Source of the DNA: Triplophysa rosa
Taxonomy: Eukaryota > Chordata > Actinopteri > Cypriniformes > Nemacheilidae
Length of the DNA stretch: 64,000 nt
Direction of reading: 5' to 3'
NCBI RefSeq assembly: GCF_024868665.1
Contig: NC_079892.1
Span: 5,789,045-5,853,044 of the forward strand
The notes below the pieces were generated by a model. It was not told the origin of the DNA. It made no database searches and saw nothing but the letters and a program-made list of their open reading frames with translations. Of this stretch, positions 43,986 to 56,439 are shown one piece after another. Position numbers and translations under genes: made by a program. The first letter of the stretch is position 1, and each line of letters opens with the position of its first letter.

Positions 43986-46024
43986 ATGCAAAAATGCTCC
44001 CGTATGTGCCACACGACTGACTAAAAAGAGATAAATAAAGTGAGAGAGGTAGACAGCCGAGCAATGACTCATCTCACGATCATAACAGGAATGAAGCGAG
44101 CTCCTCGCTGAAGTCCGATATTTATGGATCGGCTTTCTCATCTGCCTGGGTGCACTTGTCCATCAAATCGGCACCAAGTGACACAGGCAGAGAGAAAGAA
44201 AAACAAGAAGAGATGGATACAGATCCACGATCTCTCTGCTTATTTGTAAAAGACAGCTCAATCTGCAGTGAAACAAAAGGGTGGATGTCTAAAACAACAC
44301 AGCTAACACAACAGACGGATGATGTGTTGCAGGTGGTTCAGGCAGGGTCTGGTTTCTAAAACATCCATCGGCCGAGTTTGCACCAAAAAATGAAACGCAA
44401 CACTGTTCTCAACCTCCCACCCGTTCCAGCACGCATGCTTGTTAGATGTGGTGCTTCAGAATGAAAGAAGCGCAGAGAGAGATTAGCCACATCTGAAGAG
44501 CAGAGTGTGGGCGTTTGCTCAGATACGGCTAATCCTGACACCTCTGTTTCACTCGCCATCTCTCACTCTTTTTCCTGCTATGCCTCCAAGTCATGTCTGT
44601 TCTTCAGAGAAGGTCTCAAATCTGCTTACTGGAACGTCTGAAAGTGGAAAGAAGTTTGGGAACCTTCGACTGATATATTTCCTTCGACCTTGGCAAGGAC
44701 GAAGATGGAAAACAGTTCAGCTCAGGACAGATGGAATGATTCACAAATCGATGTCGCAACCTCATACAGATCAAAATATGAATAATTCTGCAATGTTTAG
44801 AAGGTTATTGAGAGAGGAAGGAACTGAGAATATGTTTCACAATATATTTATTGTGGCATTACACTCACTGTTGTAATAAATATCAGATGATCTCAAAGTT
44901 AGCACAACAACATGACTGCGAGTGTTGTTTGTTTTTAGTCAACAGTTCAACTCACATACCCATGCAATTCCCTCGGGAACCACCAGGGGTTGGCGAATCC
45001 CGTTTGGGAAAAGATGGTTTCAGCAGCAACAACATAAACAAACGTTACGTTGCCCACACTTAACTTCCACAACGAATCTATATCTGTTGAGTTGCTTTAA
45101 TTTAATTTGATACAATTAATATACAATAAATATCAATATGAATTCATTGTTATACTATAACCAAACACAGATTGGATTTGAAGGTTAACTTCGAGCCAGG
45201 TGTGTGCGTCTGATAAAACCGTACATAATCGTGATGTCTAAATCAAAATTGATAACAAAATACATGTCATGAATAATATTCAACAATGCCATAGAGATCA
45301 CACACGACATTCTGTTGCATAACTGATAGTTTAAAAGCATTGTGATATTCCAGAAAAGACCACTACATATTCATCGTAAACATTTACTGTAAGTGTCTGA
45401 ACTTCAAAAAACATTTTGCATGTAATGTAAACCCGATTCTTCCTGATAACAGAACCCATTTACAGGTTTATATGGCAGTAGTCGGGTCAGTAGTGTTTAC
45501 GACCCTCACGTACTGCAGTACATCACTAACCCATGCCAGAAAAGACTTTTATAACCACACTGTGAACGGCAGGAGCAGATCATTGAGCAACAACAACAAC
45601 AACAGTAATCTAGAAGACACTTTTACCCAGCAGGGGTGATGGAGAAACACTTGCATACATTCACTAGGAGGCTATGAAACTCGTAACAAAGGATTTTTAA
45701 AGTGGTAAACTCTGATATAACTGATATATAATCAAGCTCGGGTTGTTTGACTAAACGTCACAGAGCAGTAAAACAGTAAATACTAAGGAGACACTGACCA
45801 GATGCTTCTGTCAAGTGTCTTGTGCAGGGTCAGATCTCGCTGTAGGGTGTCAGCTGTGACAGCACATGACTCATGACATTGGAGGCATCGAACCAGCAAC
45901 CTTCTGGATACTCGTCCTGAGTACCACCACCTCTATATTTGAAAAGTTATGATTTTTTTGGAATTGGTAGTGTATGTGCTGCTTGTCTTGGCAAACTTCA
46001 TCACTACAAAGTTATATTCTCAGA
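43986..46024. other. ndrg4-gins3 interval, no gene recognised
   Basis: No coding similarity. Short (CAA)n run near 45588-45604 and a possible tRNA-like SINE remnant at about 45870-45930 (ATCGAACCAGCAACCTTC). Confidence 0.5.
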
Positions 46025-46314
46025 TTAGAAATAAAATCATTGCAACTGTGTCATCATTTACTCACCCTCTTGTCATTTCAAACCTGTATCACTCTCTTTC
46101 TTCCGCAGAACACAACAGATATTTTGTAGAATGTTGTTAACTGGCCCCAATTCACTTAATAGAAGTGAATGGGGGCCTGTGCTGTTCGGTTACCAACTTT
46201 CTTCATAATATCTTCTTTTGTGTTCTGCAGAAAAATGAAAGTCAGAAAGGTTTGAAATGACAAGAGGGTGAGAACAATGACAGAATTTTTATTTTTGGGT
46301 GAACTATCACTTTA
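46025..46314. mobile_element. fold-back MITE (TTCACCC family)
   Basis: Arms TCATTTACTCACCCTCTTGT and its inverse, right end TTTTTGGGTGAACTATCACT. Confidence 0.75.
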
Positions 46315-46610
46315 TTGCTTGCAAAGGTGTGTAATTGTTTTATTAAAAGCCACTTGCACTAATATTATTATTGTTATATTACTATGGTGTTAAAAATGAT
46401 AAAACACAATCCAAAGGCCAAAAAGAAACCAAAAAGCACTTTACCGTTTTAAAAATGTACTTCAATAAGACCATTCCAGAAGGCATTTATGGAAACACTA
46501 CGGTTTATTCAATAAAGTCCTGAACCTTTTTGTACATAATAAACTAAAGCAGCCTAATGATGTAACATCCGAACTGTAGGGCAGTGACTTTAGTTTTAGA
46601 CCTTAACAAA

Positions 46611-46629
46611 AAGAGAGAGAGAGAGAGAT
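46611..46629. repeat. short (GA)n run
   Basis: About nine GA units. Confidence 0.8.
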
Positions 46630-47187
46630 CGATAAACCCCTCCTATCTCACCCAAAGCAACTCCGACTGAAGCTGCACAGAGATAACAGGGTCAATATTA
46701 CCACCCCAGAGGGACATATCAATAACTTCCATTTCGAAATCACGGATGATGTCGTTCTCATCAGCTGACCCATATTTTACACATGAACAAGCAGCTGGGA
46801 CTCTGCATTCATAAACAGACTCATTAAACCCAAGGCAAAGACATTTGAAATCCAAAACTTAGACAGAACGATGATCGCTTTGGGATTCGAATGCATGCGA
46901 GGTCTGAAGGACAGACCGACTTACAGCGTTAGTTTTATGTGGTGGGAGGTAAGCAGAGAGGCAGTGAGGTGTGGAGACGCACGATTTGATTTGTCCTTGT
47001 GTTGACCGACGTAACTAAAGCTCACACACACACAACCTGGTGACGCATAGGATGTCACCTCTAATATTCCAAATATAAGAGCTTATCAGAAAGCAAAGGC
47101 CAACACGTCATTTTCAATTACGCAGGCTCCAGTTCTGTTAGGTAACACCTGCTCCATCAATAGAAAGAAAATAACAGAATAACCTGA

Positions 47188-47193
47188 TTTATT
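47188..47193 (-). terminator. gins3 polyadenylation signal (AATAAA)
   Basis: AATAAA on the minus strand about 155 nt after the stop codon, the nearest good match. Confidence 0.55.
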
Positions 47194-47347
47194 GACAACA
47201 AATTTAAATTGTGTTCACAAAGCAATTTACATTACAGTAAAAAATAAAAAGTTCATTTCCCACATACTTACAAGAAGCTCCAAATACCAACAGCAAACCC
47301 CTCTTAGTCCTAGTCCTTCGTATCGATCTGTTGTCTAAGACCGTTTC

Positions 47348-47578
47348 TTAGGCCTGCAGATCTGTGATTTTTCTCTTTCTGTAGTTGATAACTAAACTAG
47401 AGGCAGTTAGGTGAGAGGACCGGCCTTTTTCCCACTGCTGGAAACCATTGAGTCCACTCTGTCCTGCCTTAAACAAGCTCCTTTCCAAGCAGTCCAAACG
47501 CTCCACCAGCGCTGACGTGTCTTCATTGTAGGCATTCTGGGATGAGTCCATGGTCCGGCGGAAACGGCCAATAAAAGT
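47348..47578 (-). CDS. gins3: gins3 coding exon 3
   Basis: From TFIGRFRRTM to the stop at 47348-47350. Acceptor ctcaccag. The intron before it carries a MITE (47913-48120). Confidence 0.96.
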   Translation of the reverse strand, partial: TFIGRFRRTMDSSQNAYNEDTSALVERLDCLERSLFKAGQSGLNGFQQWEKGRSSHLTASSLVINYRKRKITDLQA

Positions 47579-48941
47579 CTGGTGAGAAATATGGGGACGT
47601 TATACAGTTAGTAAAACAGAGGTGCAAATATAACGGTTTGAAACTGTGCTCACCACAAAAAATCAGGGAGTATAAGCCAACTGTTGATTCCTTAAAGCTC
47701 ATTGATTATTTCAACAACCATCATGTCTGCCTTCATTTTACAATACACTGATTTTGACAAAACGATAGACGTTTAATTTCAACTCGACCTGAGATTCCAG
47801 CAGGTCTGCCCAGCAACTAGTCTTTACAGAAATGACTGTAAACATGCTGCTCCCTCTTCTGGTGGAGTTAGGAAACAGCTGATGACTTCAGTTTTTATTT
47901 GCCTGTTACTGGACAGCTCACCCAAAAATAAAAATTCTGTCATCATTTACTTACCCTCGAGTTGTTCTGGTGAACACAGAGAAATATATTTAGAGGCATG
48001 CTAGTCACCAAACAGTTCGCCACCACTGACTACCATAGTAAAATGTACAATAGTAGTCAAGTGTCCAAGAACTGTTTACTTTCGCATATATTCAAAATAT
48101 CTTATTTTGCGTTCGACAATTTTGGGAAGCTGGGAGTGGGAAGCAAAACACTTCCCATTATAACCATTAAACCGTTAGAATTTCTGTGACTGTTTCTATT
48201 GCCCACATCAGTAAGCATCTGTCTTGTTAATAAGGCGTCATGCATTTGCATCCTCTTCTAAATTCCAATTTTGTCAATACATTATGTCCCAAGAATTCTT
48301 TTGGACGCACTCACCTGGAGTACGATTTGAGCGATTTCTGGGTTTTCAGGACTGTCGAAATGCAACATCTGGGAGCCTAAGCCGTAGTAATACGGCCCCA
48401 TTTTGTGAAGATCCACCACAGTGGGATCTGCACCAAACACGGTCCTCCAACCCCCGCGATAGACCTTGGGCAGCTCTACGGACAGTACTCTTCTCTTCTT
48501 CTCATATAGACCTTTGGCCAACCACAGGGGCATCTCCATCTTACTGCCCTGCAATTTACACAAAACTAGCATTGACAACATCTATGTAAAAATTGTAAAT
48601 ATATTGATAAGAATGCGACGACCTATGCAGTCGTCTGATCGTAAACCTATGTTAACACACTAACGTTACATAATATATTTTATTTGGCTTCATACTGTAA
48701 CAAAACAAAATAAGTTACATCCACGTATAGGCTCTGTACAGTATATGGTGTTGTTCATGGGTTTGTATACCTCCGGTATGTCCCGAGTATCGCTGGATTT
48801 CTCAAGGAACCCGAGCCGCGGAAACGAGCACTCAGTCTTGCACGGGAGTCGCTCGTGAGACAACAAAATATCATCCAGAGAAAAATAGTTCTCCTCCATT
48901 CCGATACCCGGAGGAACAGGCATGTACGATTGCGTATCCAT
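47348..48941 (-). CDS. gins3: GINS complex subunit 3 (PSF3), complete coding gene
   Basis: Seen: three coding exons, 48771-48941, 48315-48548 and 47348-47578 (57 + 78 + 76 codons plus stop), all phase 0, with GT/AG splice sites, giving 211 residues against about 216 in human PSF3. Conserved stretches include ENYFSLDDILLSHERLP near residue 17, PLWLAKGLYEKKRRVLSVEL, WRTVFGADPTVVDLHKMGPY, LLHFDSPEN-like MLHFDSPENP, and the C-terminal SSQNAYNEDTSALVERLD and YRKRKITDLQA. Known: PSF3 is one of four subunits of GINS, which joins Cdc45 and MCM2-7 in the replicative CMG helicase in the nucleus. The first ATG of the open frame was chosen; Met15 (MEENYF) is a possible alternative start because the first 14 residues are not conserved. 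An E2F-like site lies 84 bp upstream. Divergent from znrf1. Confidence 0.97.
47913..48120. mobile_element. MITE (TTCACCC family), truncated, in gins3 intron 2
   Basis: Starts CAGCTCACCCAAAAATAAAA with CACCACTGACTACCATAGTA in the centre, as in the 3668-3981 copy; the right end is lost. Confidence 0.65.
48315..48548 (-). CDS. gins3: gins3 coding exon 2
   Basis: 78 codons from GSKMEMPLWL to EIAQIVLQ. Acceptor aaattgcag, donor CAG|gtgagt. Central GINS domain. Confidence 0.96.
48771..48941 (-). CDS. gins3: gins3 coding exon 1
   Basis: 57 codons from MDTQSYMPVP to RDIPE, donor GAG|gtatac. Contains the PSF3 N-terminal signature SLDDILLSHERLP. Confidence 0.95.
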
Positions 48942-49024
48942 CAGTATACTTTCTACGAATGGGCAAAGTGATATGGAAAAGTGAACTTGTCAAAACAAAT
49001 AAGCTTCCTGTCAAAGCGACGGCC

Positions 49025-49032
49025 TTTGGCGC
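49025..49032 (+). promoter_or_regulatory. E2F-like site upstream of gins3
   Basis: TTTGGCGC within CCTTTGGCGCGGAACTTC, 84 bp upstream of the gins3 start codon. It fits the TTTSSCGC consensus and the S-phase role of GINS. Motif evidence only. Confidence 0.5.
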
Positions 49033-49149
49033 GGAACTTCAAATGAGAAGCAATCGAACGTCGAGCACGAGCAGGCGTGACCAGTCGATAACGGGCGACG
49101 TATTGTGGAAGCCGAGTTTCTCAAATCCTCTTTGTAGTGTCATTTAGTA

Positions 49150-50400
49150 CAAATGCATGATTTTCTTCTATGAGAGAGAACAGACAGTGCTTTAATGGAC
49201 TTTTGCATTTTTGTTATTTTATCATTTGCTAAAGTACTTTTGATAGCCATCAGTCGTCTCGAAAGAAACCAGGAAGAAAGGTAATAATCATTTTCTTTTA
49301 TAATCGAGAATTATTTGTTGTTCTTTAAGTAGCATCCATCGTGTTTGGTTGGGATGTATTTGTGATTATTTTTTGGTTTTAATATATCCGATATGTGCAT
49401 TTATTGTGTACTCCAACAGATGTCGCCACATCTCTATTTTCGAGTCTAAACTACTGTTTGTATTAGCATTTCATTACAATTATGAATGGTCTCCTGTAAA
49501 ACAGTGCAATAGTTGATTTGTTATTAAACAGTATCATATTATGGTTTATTATGTGGTGATAGTGTTGTCATTTTTGTAACTCATTAAATCATAATTAGAA
49601 AGATCGTTATTGACTGTGCTCACACAATGAATTTGGAGCTCTGGGCATTTTAAATATTTTACAAATACAAGAAGAGCCATTAAACAGAAACTGAAGTCCA
49701 GGTATATATAATTTATAGTGTACAGAATGCCTCATAGATGATTGCACAGTGAACGAAAGAGACTATTTTAGTCGTTACTGATGGCGATGGCTTGCAAAGC
49801 ATGTGTGTGGGGTCTTTTCCTCACACTGAAGTAGTAAAATAGGTCACAAATTATGATGTCTTCCAAGGAATGTAAATGCATGTCAAACCAAATAATTTAT
49901 ATGTTTAAAAGTCTCAGTACAGTACATTTGTTATCTCTTTCTGGACTCTTTCACACTTTGTGCTCTATATCTTTATGCATGCCATTATGTTTTGCAACAG
50001 CAGCTGGTGGTGCAGTCATGTGCAGAGTACTTTTAATCCTGCTTTGTTACTTTTAAATATGGATTGTTTACTGTATATTGTTTACCACATTGAGAATTGG
50101 GTCATGTAATTGTAAAACAAACTATACATCTAATCTATAAACTGTACATGTAATCTATACAGTACAGAGAGAGAGGGGGAGAGAGAGATTCAAATTCATC
50201 GTGTCAATAACTGTCAAATCCCCCTGGAATTTTATGGCTTGTTGCCCTAATACACTGACATGTTTGCCCCCATTATAAAGATGAAAGTGTAAATGAAATC
50301 ATGCCTGCCGCCTCTGCGTTTACTTAGTTATGGCAACGTTACTGGGTCACATCCCTGTCCCCTTTTAACACCATATTCATATGACTGCGCAGTTGTTGCA
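49150..50400. other. intergenic sequence between divergent gins3 and znrf1
   Basis: AT-rich, no gene or strong repeat seen; a short GA-rich run at 50166-50190. Confidence 0.5.
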
Positions 50401-51115
50401 GGCGACGCATTTACATGCATCTCTTGTCCGCAAAAGCACCAAAACGAAAACGATCCTTCCTATTGATTGATTGAAATTGTAAATCCGTGTAAGCGTTTAC
50501 AGCACCTCTGCACAGCTCGCCACTGTTAATCCGCGTATGCGCAGTAAACGCCTCTATTGTCTCCCAGCAGCGGCGAGTGAGCGAGCGAGCGCACGGACGG
50601 ATCTGCGCTTGCAGGGGAGCGGCACACATTGACCCGAATCTCCAGGCAGACGGAGGGAGGACAAGCTGGACCTGGACGTAGGCTACACAGTGGACGCACA
50701 TCATGGCAGATATACATTGAGTCATTACTCTTTTAGTAAGAGAGAGATTTTGCATTCAAAGTACTGCGGGTCTGTTGTTGCGCTTGTCTCGGATTTTGGG
50801 CAGGCAGTCCTGTCACTTGGTTAGAAGGGGAGAACGTGTTGCGTTTTTTGCTTGATTGAAATACGCGACATCGTGCCTTTGGCTTCATCATCATATTTTG
50901 TGAGTTACAGGGATTAAGACTGAAGGTCCATGATTCGACCAGGAAAATGGGCTGTTGCGTCTGCGAGACACAGCTGTTGTAGTCAGACTTGACAACCTCG
51001 GATTTTAGCGCTTGTTTTGGTTGCTTGTTTGAAGGAGGCACGAAAAGCGCCGCAGACAAGCGTATCCTTGACAGCCTTCCCGCGACACCCCCACCCATTT
51101 CAGCGGATACTTTGG
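50400..51115 (+). promoter_or_regulatory. znrf1: CpG-rich znrf1 promoter and 5' untranslated region
   Basis: GC and CpG content rise sharply from about 50500 (for example GCGAGCGAGCGCACGGACGG) and stay high through the coding exon. No TATA box seen near the likely start. A transcription start between about 50560 and 50900 is inferred, not seen. Confidence 0.5.
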
Positions 51116-51503
51116 ATGGGGGGCAAGCAGAGTACGGCGGGGCGGCCCCGGGGAGCTTTTCCCGGCGTATCGACAGATGACAGTGCGGTGCCACCCTCGG
51201 CCCACTTCGGGCACTACCGGCCAGGTGGCACGATGGGACTGCGCAGCCGCTCGGTGAGCTCTGTGGCGGGGATGGGCATAGATCACAGCGCCACAGTGCC
51301 CTTCGGCTTTTACACCCCTAGAGGAACAGACTCGGATAGAGCCGGAGGGGGTTCGGGCTCAGATTCGGCCCATAACGGGAACGGATTCCAGGAACCGGGC
51401 GGCGGGCACCACACGGACGGTATGCTTTACCTGGGATCCCGCGCGTCGTTGGCAGACACTTTACCCCTGCACATCGCGCCCCGGTGGTTTAGCGCTCACA
51501 GCG
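51116..51503 (+). CDS. znrf1: ZNRF1 E3 ubiquitin ligase, coding exon 1 (partial gene)
   Basis: Seen: ATG at 51116 opens MGGKQSTAGRPRGAFPGVST, then SVSSVAGMGIDHSATVPFGF, HTDGMLYLGSRASLADTLPL and HIAPRWFSAHSG, with donor GCG|gtaagtg after 129 codons plus one base. This is the N-terminal half of ZNRF1 and differs from ZNRF2 (which starts MGAKQS). Gly2 in MGGKQS is the N-myristoylation site. Known: ZNRF1 is a membrane-associated RING-type E3 ligase of endosomes and nervous tissue; its zinc finger and RING domain lie in later exons, which are not in this window. An in-frame upstream ATG at 51017 was not used because conservation starts at MGGKQS. Confidence 0.95.
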
Positions 51504-53196
51504 GTAAGTGATAACCGAAACTCCGCATAAACAGGGCGCGGGGACACCAAACTACGTCGATGCCACATGTAGTACGGAATATGACTCCAGGGCACGATGC
51601 TGCTCCGGTTTCGCCCGTTGAACTTTACAGGCTCTGCGTGCGTGCGCGCCCGCGGGAGGGGGATTGCGCACGAGACATGTCTGACCACTGGACGCGTCGC
51701 GTCTGTGGCCGGCGCGCGTTAACGACGATAAGCCAGGTTGCCTATATGATTACAGAGGGAGGGGGACTCAATGGTTGTCGTCCGCTTAGCTCAAACCACA
51801 ATATGTCTCAACAACTGGGCTTGTTAAGACACGAGCCGCAGCGCTCTGACGCCTCGGTCCCTCGGTGCTCGTTAAGCAAACCCCAATGGTCTCCTGAGGA
51901 AAACGCGACAGATGTAAACAATTTGACTCTGTTTTCCCCTTAAAGGTTATTTCACTGACACCAAATGAGGTTTCACTCGTTGTGAGGGAACGCGGCTCGT
52001 GTTAACAAGTGTGTGCGTTCAGCTCTGAATGTCATGAGGTGCGTGTTTTGGCTCTAAGCAGAGATCACACGCAGGTTGCCAGGGGTGCAACTGTGAGTTA
52101 ATGAATGTCACTGAACACAGGAGAGGTCAGGTGCATTTCTAAAGGGTGGGGCCCGGGGTTCATAGGGGGATCTGTTCTAGGAACAGCACTGCCTGTTCCC
52201 CTTTGGTTGAAACTATTTCTCTTATGTCAAACAATAAATGAAATTTGGAACATTGACTTAAACATACCCACATGCATAAATGTGAATCTTGTCTTCTCAC
52301 AGCAGTACGCGATTGGAATAGGCCTCCTGACATTATAATCTGCATTATACTGGTTTTACTGAAAACTTGTTTTGATGGGTTAACCTTGTAATGGAATACA
52401 ATGAACATACAGACATCATCAATGGTAGTATTTGAGGTAACAACTGCACATGATCACCTTTAACAGATTAGTTTTCCAGATTTTCAGGACAAATTTGAAC
52501 CGTATTGATTTGATATTAAACTATTAGCTTGTGTTATCCGGAGCTATAAAACCGCTAAAGGCTCCACACAGCATGAATGAGTCTGGATTCAATCAGTGTC
52601 TTACATGTTACTTGTGTTTATTCTCACCATAGGCAAACAGAAGTACTGCTTATACGAGTGGCTGGCCTGCTTGCAACATATTTTCGAGAACTGCGAGTCA
52701 GCTTGCTTTATTCATTTGTCTCACTTGAATTCATCCATGATATTTGCAATAGCTCCTTTAAAATGACCATTTTTGGTGACACGGAGACAGTCTTTTGAAA
52801 TGGTCAAAGTCCTATTGTTAATTTAAGATTTAACATCAGCGACTCTTTTGTCGACTCATTGACATTTGAGAAGTTGGTTAGGTCAAGTATAAATCCCATT
52901 GTGCATTGTCAGAGAGTGTTAGGTTTGCTTGTTTCCAAGACCATTCAGGTTACAATTGAGTTGGTTGTGTCAAGGGCTGGTCGATTCATTGAGGCGGTCT
53001 CTCACCTGTTTGCTGCACACAAGCAGATTAAAAGCGAAGTAATCGCTCAGCTAAAAGTGCTCTGTTTAATCATTATTGGTCAACCATTAGAAAACTCGGT
53101 AATCATTCACTTGCCTTCACTGCTCTTAAAGGATCCACCACATATATTTGTTACCAAGGTGATATCACCAAGCCTTTATGATGGCACTTTTACATT

Positions 53197-53265
53197 AAAG
53201 GATTCGTTCACCCAAAAAGGCAAATTTTGTAATCATTTACTCTCAACTTCATGCCATTTTGCTTT
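53197..53265. mobile_element. MITE left-end fragment (TTCACCC family)
   Basis: TTAAAGGATTCGTTCACCCA then ATCATTTACTCTCAACTTCA; rest missing. Confidence 0.5.
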
Positions 53266-53459
53266 TTTTTTTAGCTTGGTTGATTTTTCAGTGCAGTTAC
53301 AACAAATGGGGAGTTCAGCTTTTAAAATTCGAAAAGGACATAACACTCAATTTTAGTGGTCGTAATACTACCACAGTATAAGTTTATAAATTAATATAAT
53401 TGGTTTCAAACACTGATATTTAAGCCGATCTTTGAAATCCTTGTCACTCTAGCTCATGA

Positions 53460-53726
53460 AATGATATTTATTCACTCTCATGTGATTCAAAATCTGCATG
53501 ACTCTTTCTTCTGTGCAATACGAAAGAAGATATTTTGAGAGATGTCACAGGGGTTTTGTGTCCATACAATGGAAGTCAATGGGGGTCAGTGTTGTTTGGT
53601 TACCAACGTTCTTCGAAATATCTTCTTGTTTTCTTCTGCAGAAGAAAGAAAGTCATACAGGTTTGTACAGACATGAGGGTGCATAAATAATGACAGAATT
53701 TTTTTTTTGGTGAACTTTTCCTTTAA
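53460..53726. mobile_element. fold-back MITE (TTCACCC family)
   Basis: Centre CCATACAATGGAAGTCAATG, both GAAGAAAG arms, right end TTTGGTGAACTTTTCCTTTA. Confidence 0.75.
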
Positions 53727-54239
53727 CATATTTCTGACTGAAGTACTGAGTACTGAGGTTCAATGAACTGGACTGAATGATGTGTTCACAAATCGGACCG
53801 ATCCAGTTTTTGAAGTTACCTCATCATCTGGTCATACCAGTTAACAGCTCACTGGAGGTGAGGTAAAAAACAACAACATGCATATTGGTCTGTATTGGTC
53901 ATGTTTGGGTGAAATGTCACTTTAATTGCCACCAGAACAGAGTGTTACTGTATTAGTTTTGGTGAAAAGTCGTTTAGGAATGTTTGGATTGTGAAACATC
54001 TGTGCTGATCTGTCTGGCAGCAGGATTCAAGAATATAGGTCACTCTCGAAATTATTTCAGCTTTTTCTTTCCCTCGCTGGTCTCTCTCTCTCTCAGCTCA
54101 GGGTGTAATACATTTATGCAAAGACACAGATGCACACATGCACTAGCATCTTCTGACACATAAAAACACAAAGTCCAAAACACACTCATGCACACACACA
54201 CACACATTGCAAAGTTGAAAGAGGTCGACTGTTGCTGTG

Positions 54240-54900
54240 ACAACCTTGTCGCTCGGCACCACTGTTTCTCATGCTGCAGTTCTGCATACAGCTTCAACGA
54301 GCCTGCCACCCCCACAACACGCAATGATTTCATCAAGACCCAGAGCGAGAAAGAGAGTTCCCCTCGCTCCGTCACTCACACTTCCTGAGTTTCGCATCTT
54401 GCGGCCCCTGCGAATGACAACCGACGGGGCCCTTCAATGATGTAGGAGCCGCTTGTGCAAACGGCTGGCAAATTAGCAGCGTGTAGCAGACGGCGAGAGA
54501 CCATGACAACTGTTTCCATGGAGCGGCGACCAAACCTCGCCATTATACAGCGGAGACTAGCTAAAGATAAACCTGTGACAAACACAAGGGCGGCTCGTAT
54601 CGCCCCAGGGACCGACATTGTTTGACAATGGCCCTGAGCTTCGCTTCTTATTGTCTGAGCCTGCAATCACTTACTAGCCTGTTGTTGCGGGATCATTCGC
54701 ACTATCGGCTAAACGAAACAGGACGTTTTTTGGGAAAAAACAGTATGTCTGCGGCTGTTGCCCACCCCAAACGTACACGCACATATAGACACCAAAACAC
54801 ACACATAAACACAGACACTCCTCTCCCTCTCCGTGTCATTACCTCCCTCTCGTTCCGCTGTTGCCATGGAAACAGCTGTTCTTTTCTGACTGAAGGTAAT
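54240..54900. promoter_or_regulatory. candidate regulatory block in znrf1 intron 1
   Basis: GC-balanced, repeat-poor sequence in an otherwise AT-rich, repeat-rich intron. Contains TTTGACAATGGCC (SOX-like) at about 54621-54633 and an RFX X-box-like site at 54860. Enhancer function is only inferred. Confidence 0.3.
54860..54878. promoter_or_regulatory. X-box-like (RFX) site overlapping an E-box
   Basis: GTTGCCATGGAAAC (54860-54873) fits the imperfect palindrome bound by RFX factors, and CAGCTG (54873-54878) follows with one shared base. Motif evidence only. Confidence 0.45.
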
Positions 54901-55485
54901 AAGTTGAAAGTAGTTGAAGAGAGTTTGTTCTGATGTCATCTGAACACGGGTACATGTAAGCCCATGTATGGGCATCCTGGACGTTCCATTCAGAGCCGTC
55001 GGAGGCACTGATTCGGAGATGGCAGTGAAGGGCCACGCTTTGTGTTGAGACACAGTATGAATCCTCGCAGACGGTACGCTTTACAGCGAAAACAGCATGC
55101 AATATTGATTTGTTTTTGCTGCTTTCTGTCTTCGTGATGATACACACGCAGTCCTCACCCGAGAGCACTTATATCTCTATACTTTTGCATTCAAATTAAT
55201 CCATATGTGAGCTCATTTGTATTATTTTTGGAGCATTATATGATGGTAGACAGAGATTCATTGGCTGATGTCAGACCGTTTTGACCTCATTTTCACCTGG
55301 CGTTTGCTCTTATTGAACTGCTAAGATATAAGGAAAATTATATCTTTTAAGATATGTTGTTTTTGCCAGTGAGATGAAATTACACTGTTGCTTGAATCTT
55401 GTGCTTCTCAGATTTTTCTTTTAATAAAAGTCCATAATATTTCATATTATTTAATAATATAATCTCAAATGTATCTCCTCTTAAT

Positions 55486-55932
55486 GAAACAGTTCACCCA
55501 AATATGACTATTCTCTAATTCACTCCCCCTCATGTCATCCAAGATGTATATGATTTTCGTTTCTTCAGTTGAAGATAAATGAATAGGTTTATATTAAAAT
55601 GCTGGCACGTTGTCATATATGGGGGTCTATATGGCAAAGCTCCAAAAAGCACATTCATCCATCAGTAAAGTAATCGAAATAACTCCAGTGGGTTAATAAA
55701 TGTCTTCCGAAGCAAACCAAACATTTGTGAGAGAAAAAAATAATAAATATATTCAGCAACTTATGTTCTTTTTGGCTTTTTTGCCACGTGGACCCCCATA
55801 TAGGAAGAGAATACAACAGCATTTTAATATAAAAATATTAGTTTGCGGTTAACTAAAGTCATATACATCTGGATGGCATGAAGGTGAATTATGAGAGATT
55901 GTTTTAGTTTTTTGGGTAAACTAATCGTTTTT
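55486..55932. mobile_element. fold-back MITE, longer subfamily
   Basis: Left end GAAACAGTTCACCCAAATAT, right end TTTTTTGGGTAAACTAATCG, about 445 bp, with a different centre (CCCATATAGGAAGAG / TATGGGGGTCTATATGG) from the other copies. Confidence 0.65.
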
Positions 55933-56389
55933 GTTCAGAACAAATCTTACTGATGTCTCAAACTGTGATAATATTGATTGTTTTATAATACGTATACAAT
56001 ACAATATATTTAGTAGTGTTTCATATATTTCAACAACTCTCTTATTTGTTTCCTTTTCATTTCTTTTAAGAAACAAAAAATCAAAACAAAACTGTATTTT
56101 TCAAGATTGACGAGCAATGTAAGAACAACACCTAAACAATAACATTTTCTTCTGGGACTACTATATAGCATAAATGCTTAAAATTGATATCACCACAATG
56201 TAATATGGAGGCGTGCACACAAACACAATTGCGCTGAATGAGCTAATATAGCGGATAAATAGTGACAGGGAATGCCCTTCACTCTTCTGCCCTTGAATCT
56301 GAGCCGAACCGCTCATTGAGAGGCATCATGGTAATGCAGGAATACTCTTCTGATAGACACTGTTTGAAGGAAGCTGTCATGCTGTTTTC

Positions 56390-56391
<2 letters not shown>

Positions 56392-56437
<46 letters not shown>
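56392..56437. repeat. (CT)n microsatellite
   Basis: About 45 bp of CT. Confidence 0.95.

Positions 56438-56439
<2 letters not shown>

Noticed and set aside
51005..51286. Antisense ORFs across znrf1 exon 1
   Set aside because: Shadow frames of a GC-rich coding exon.
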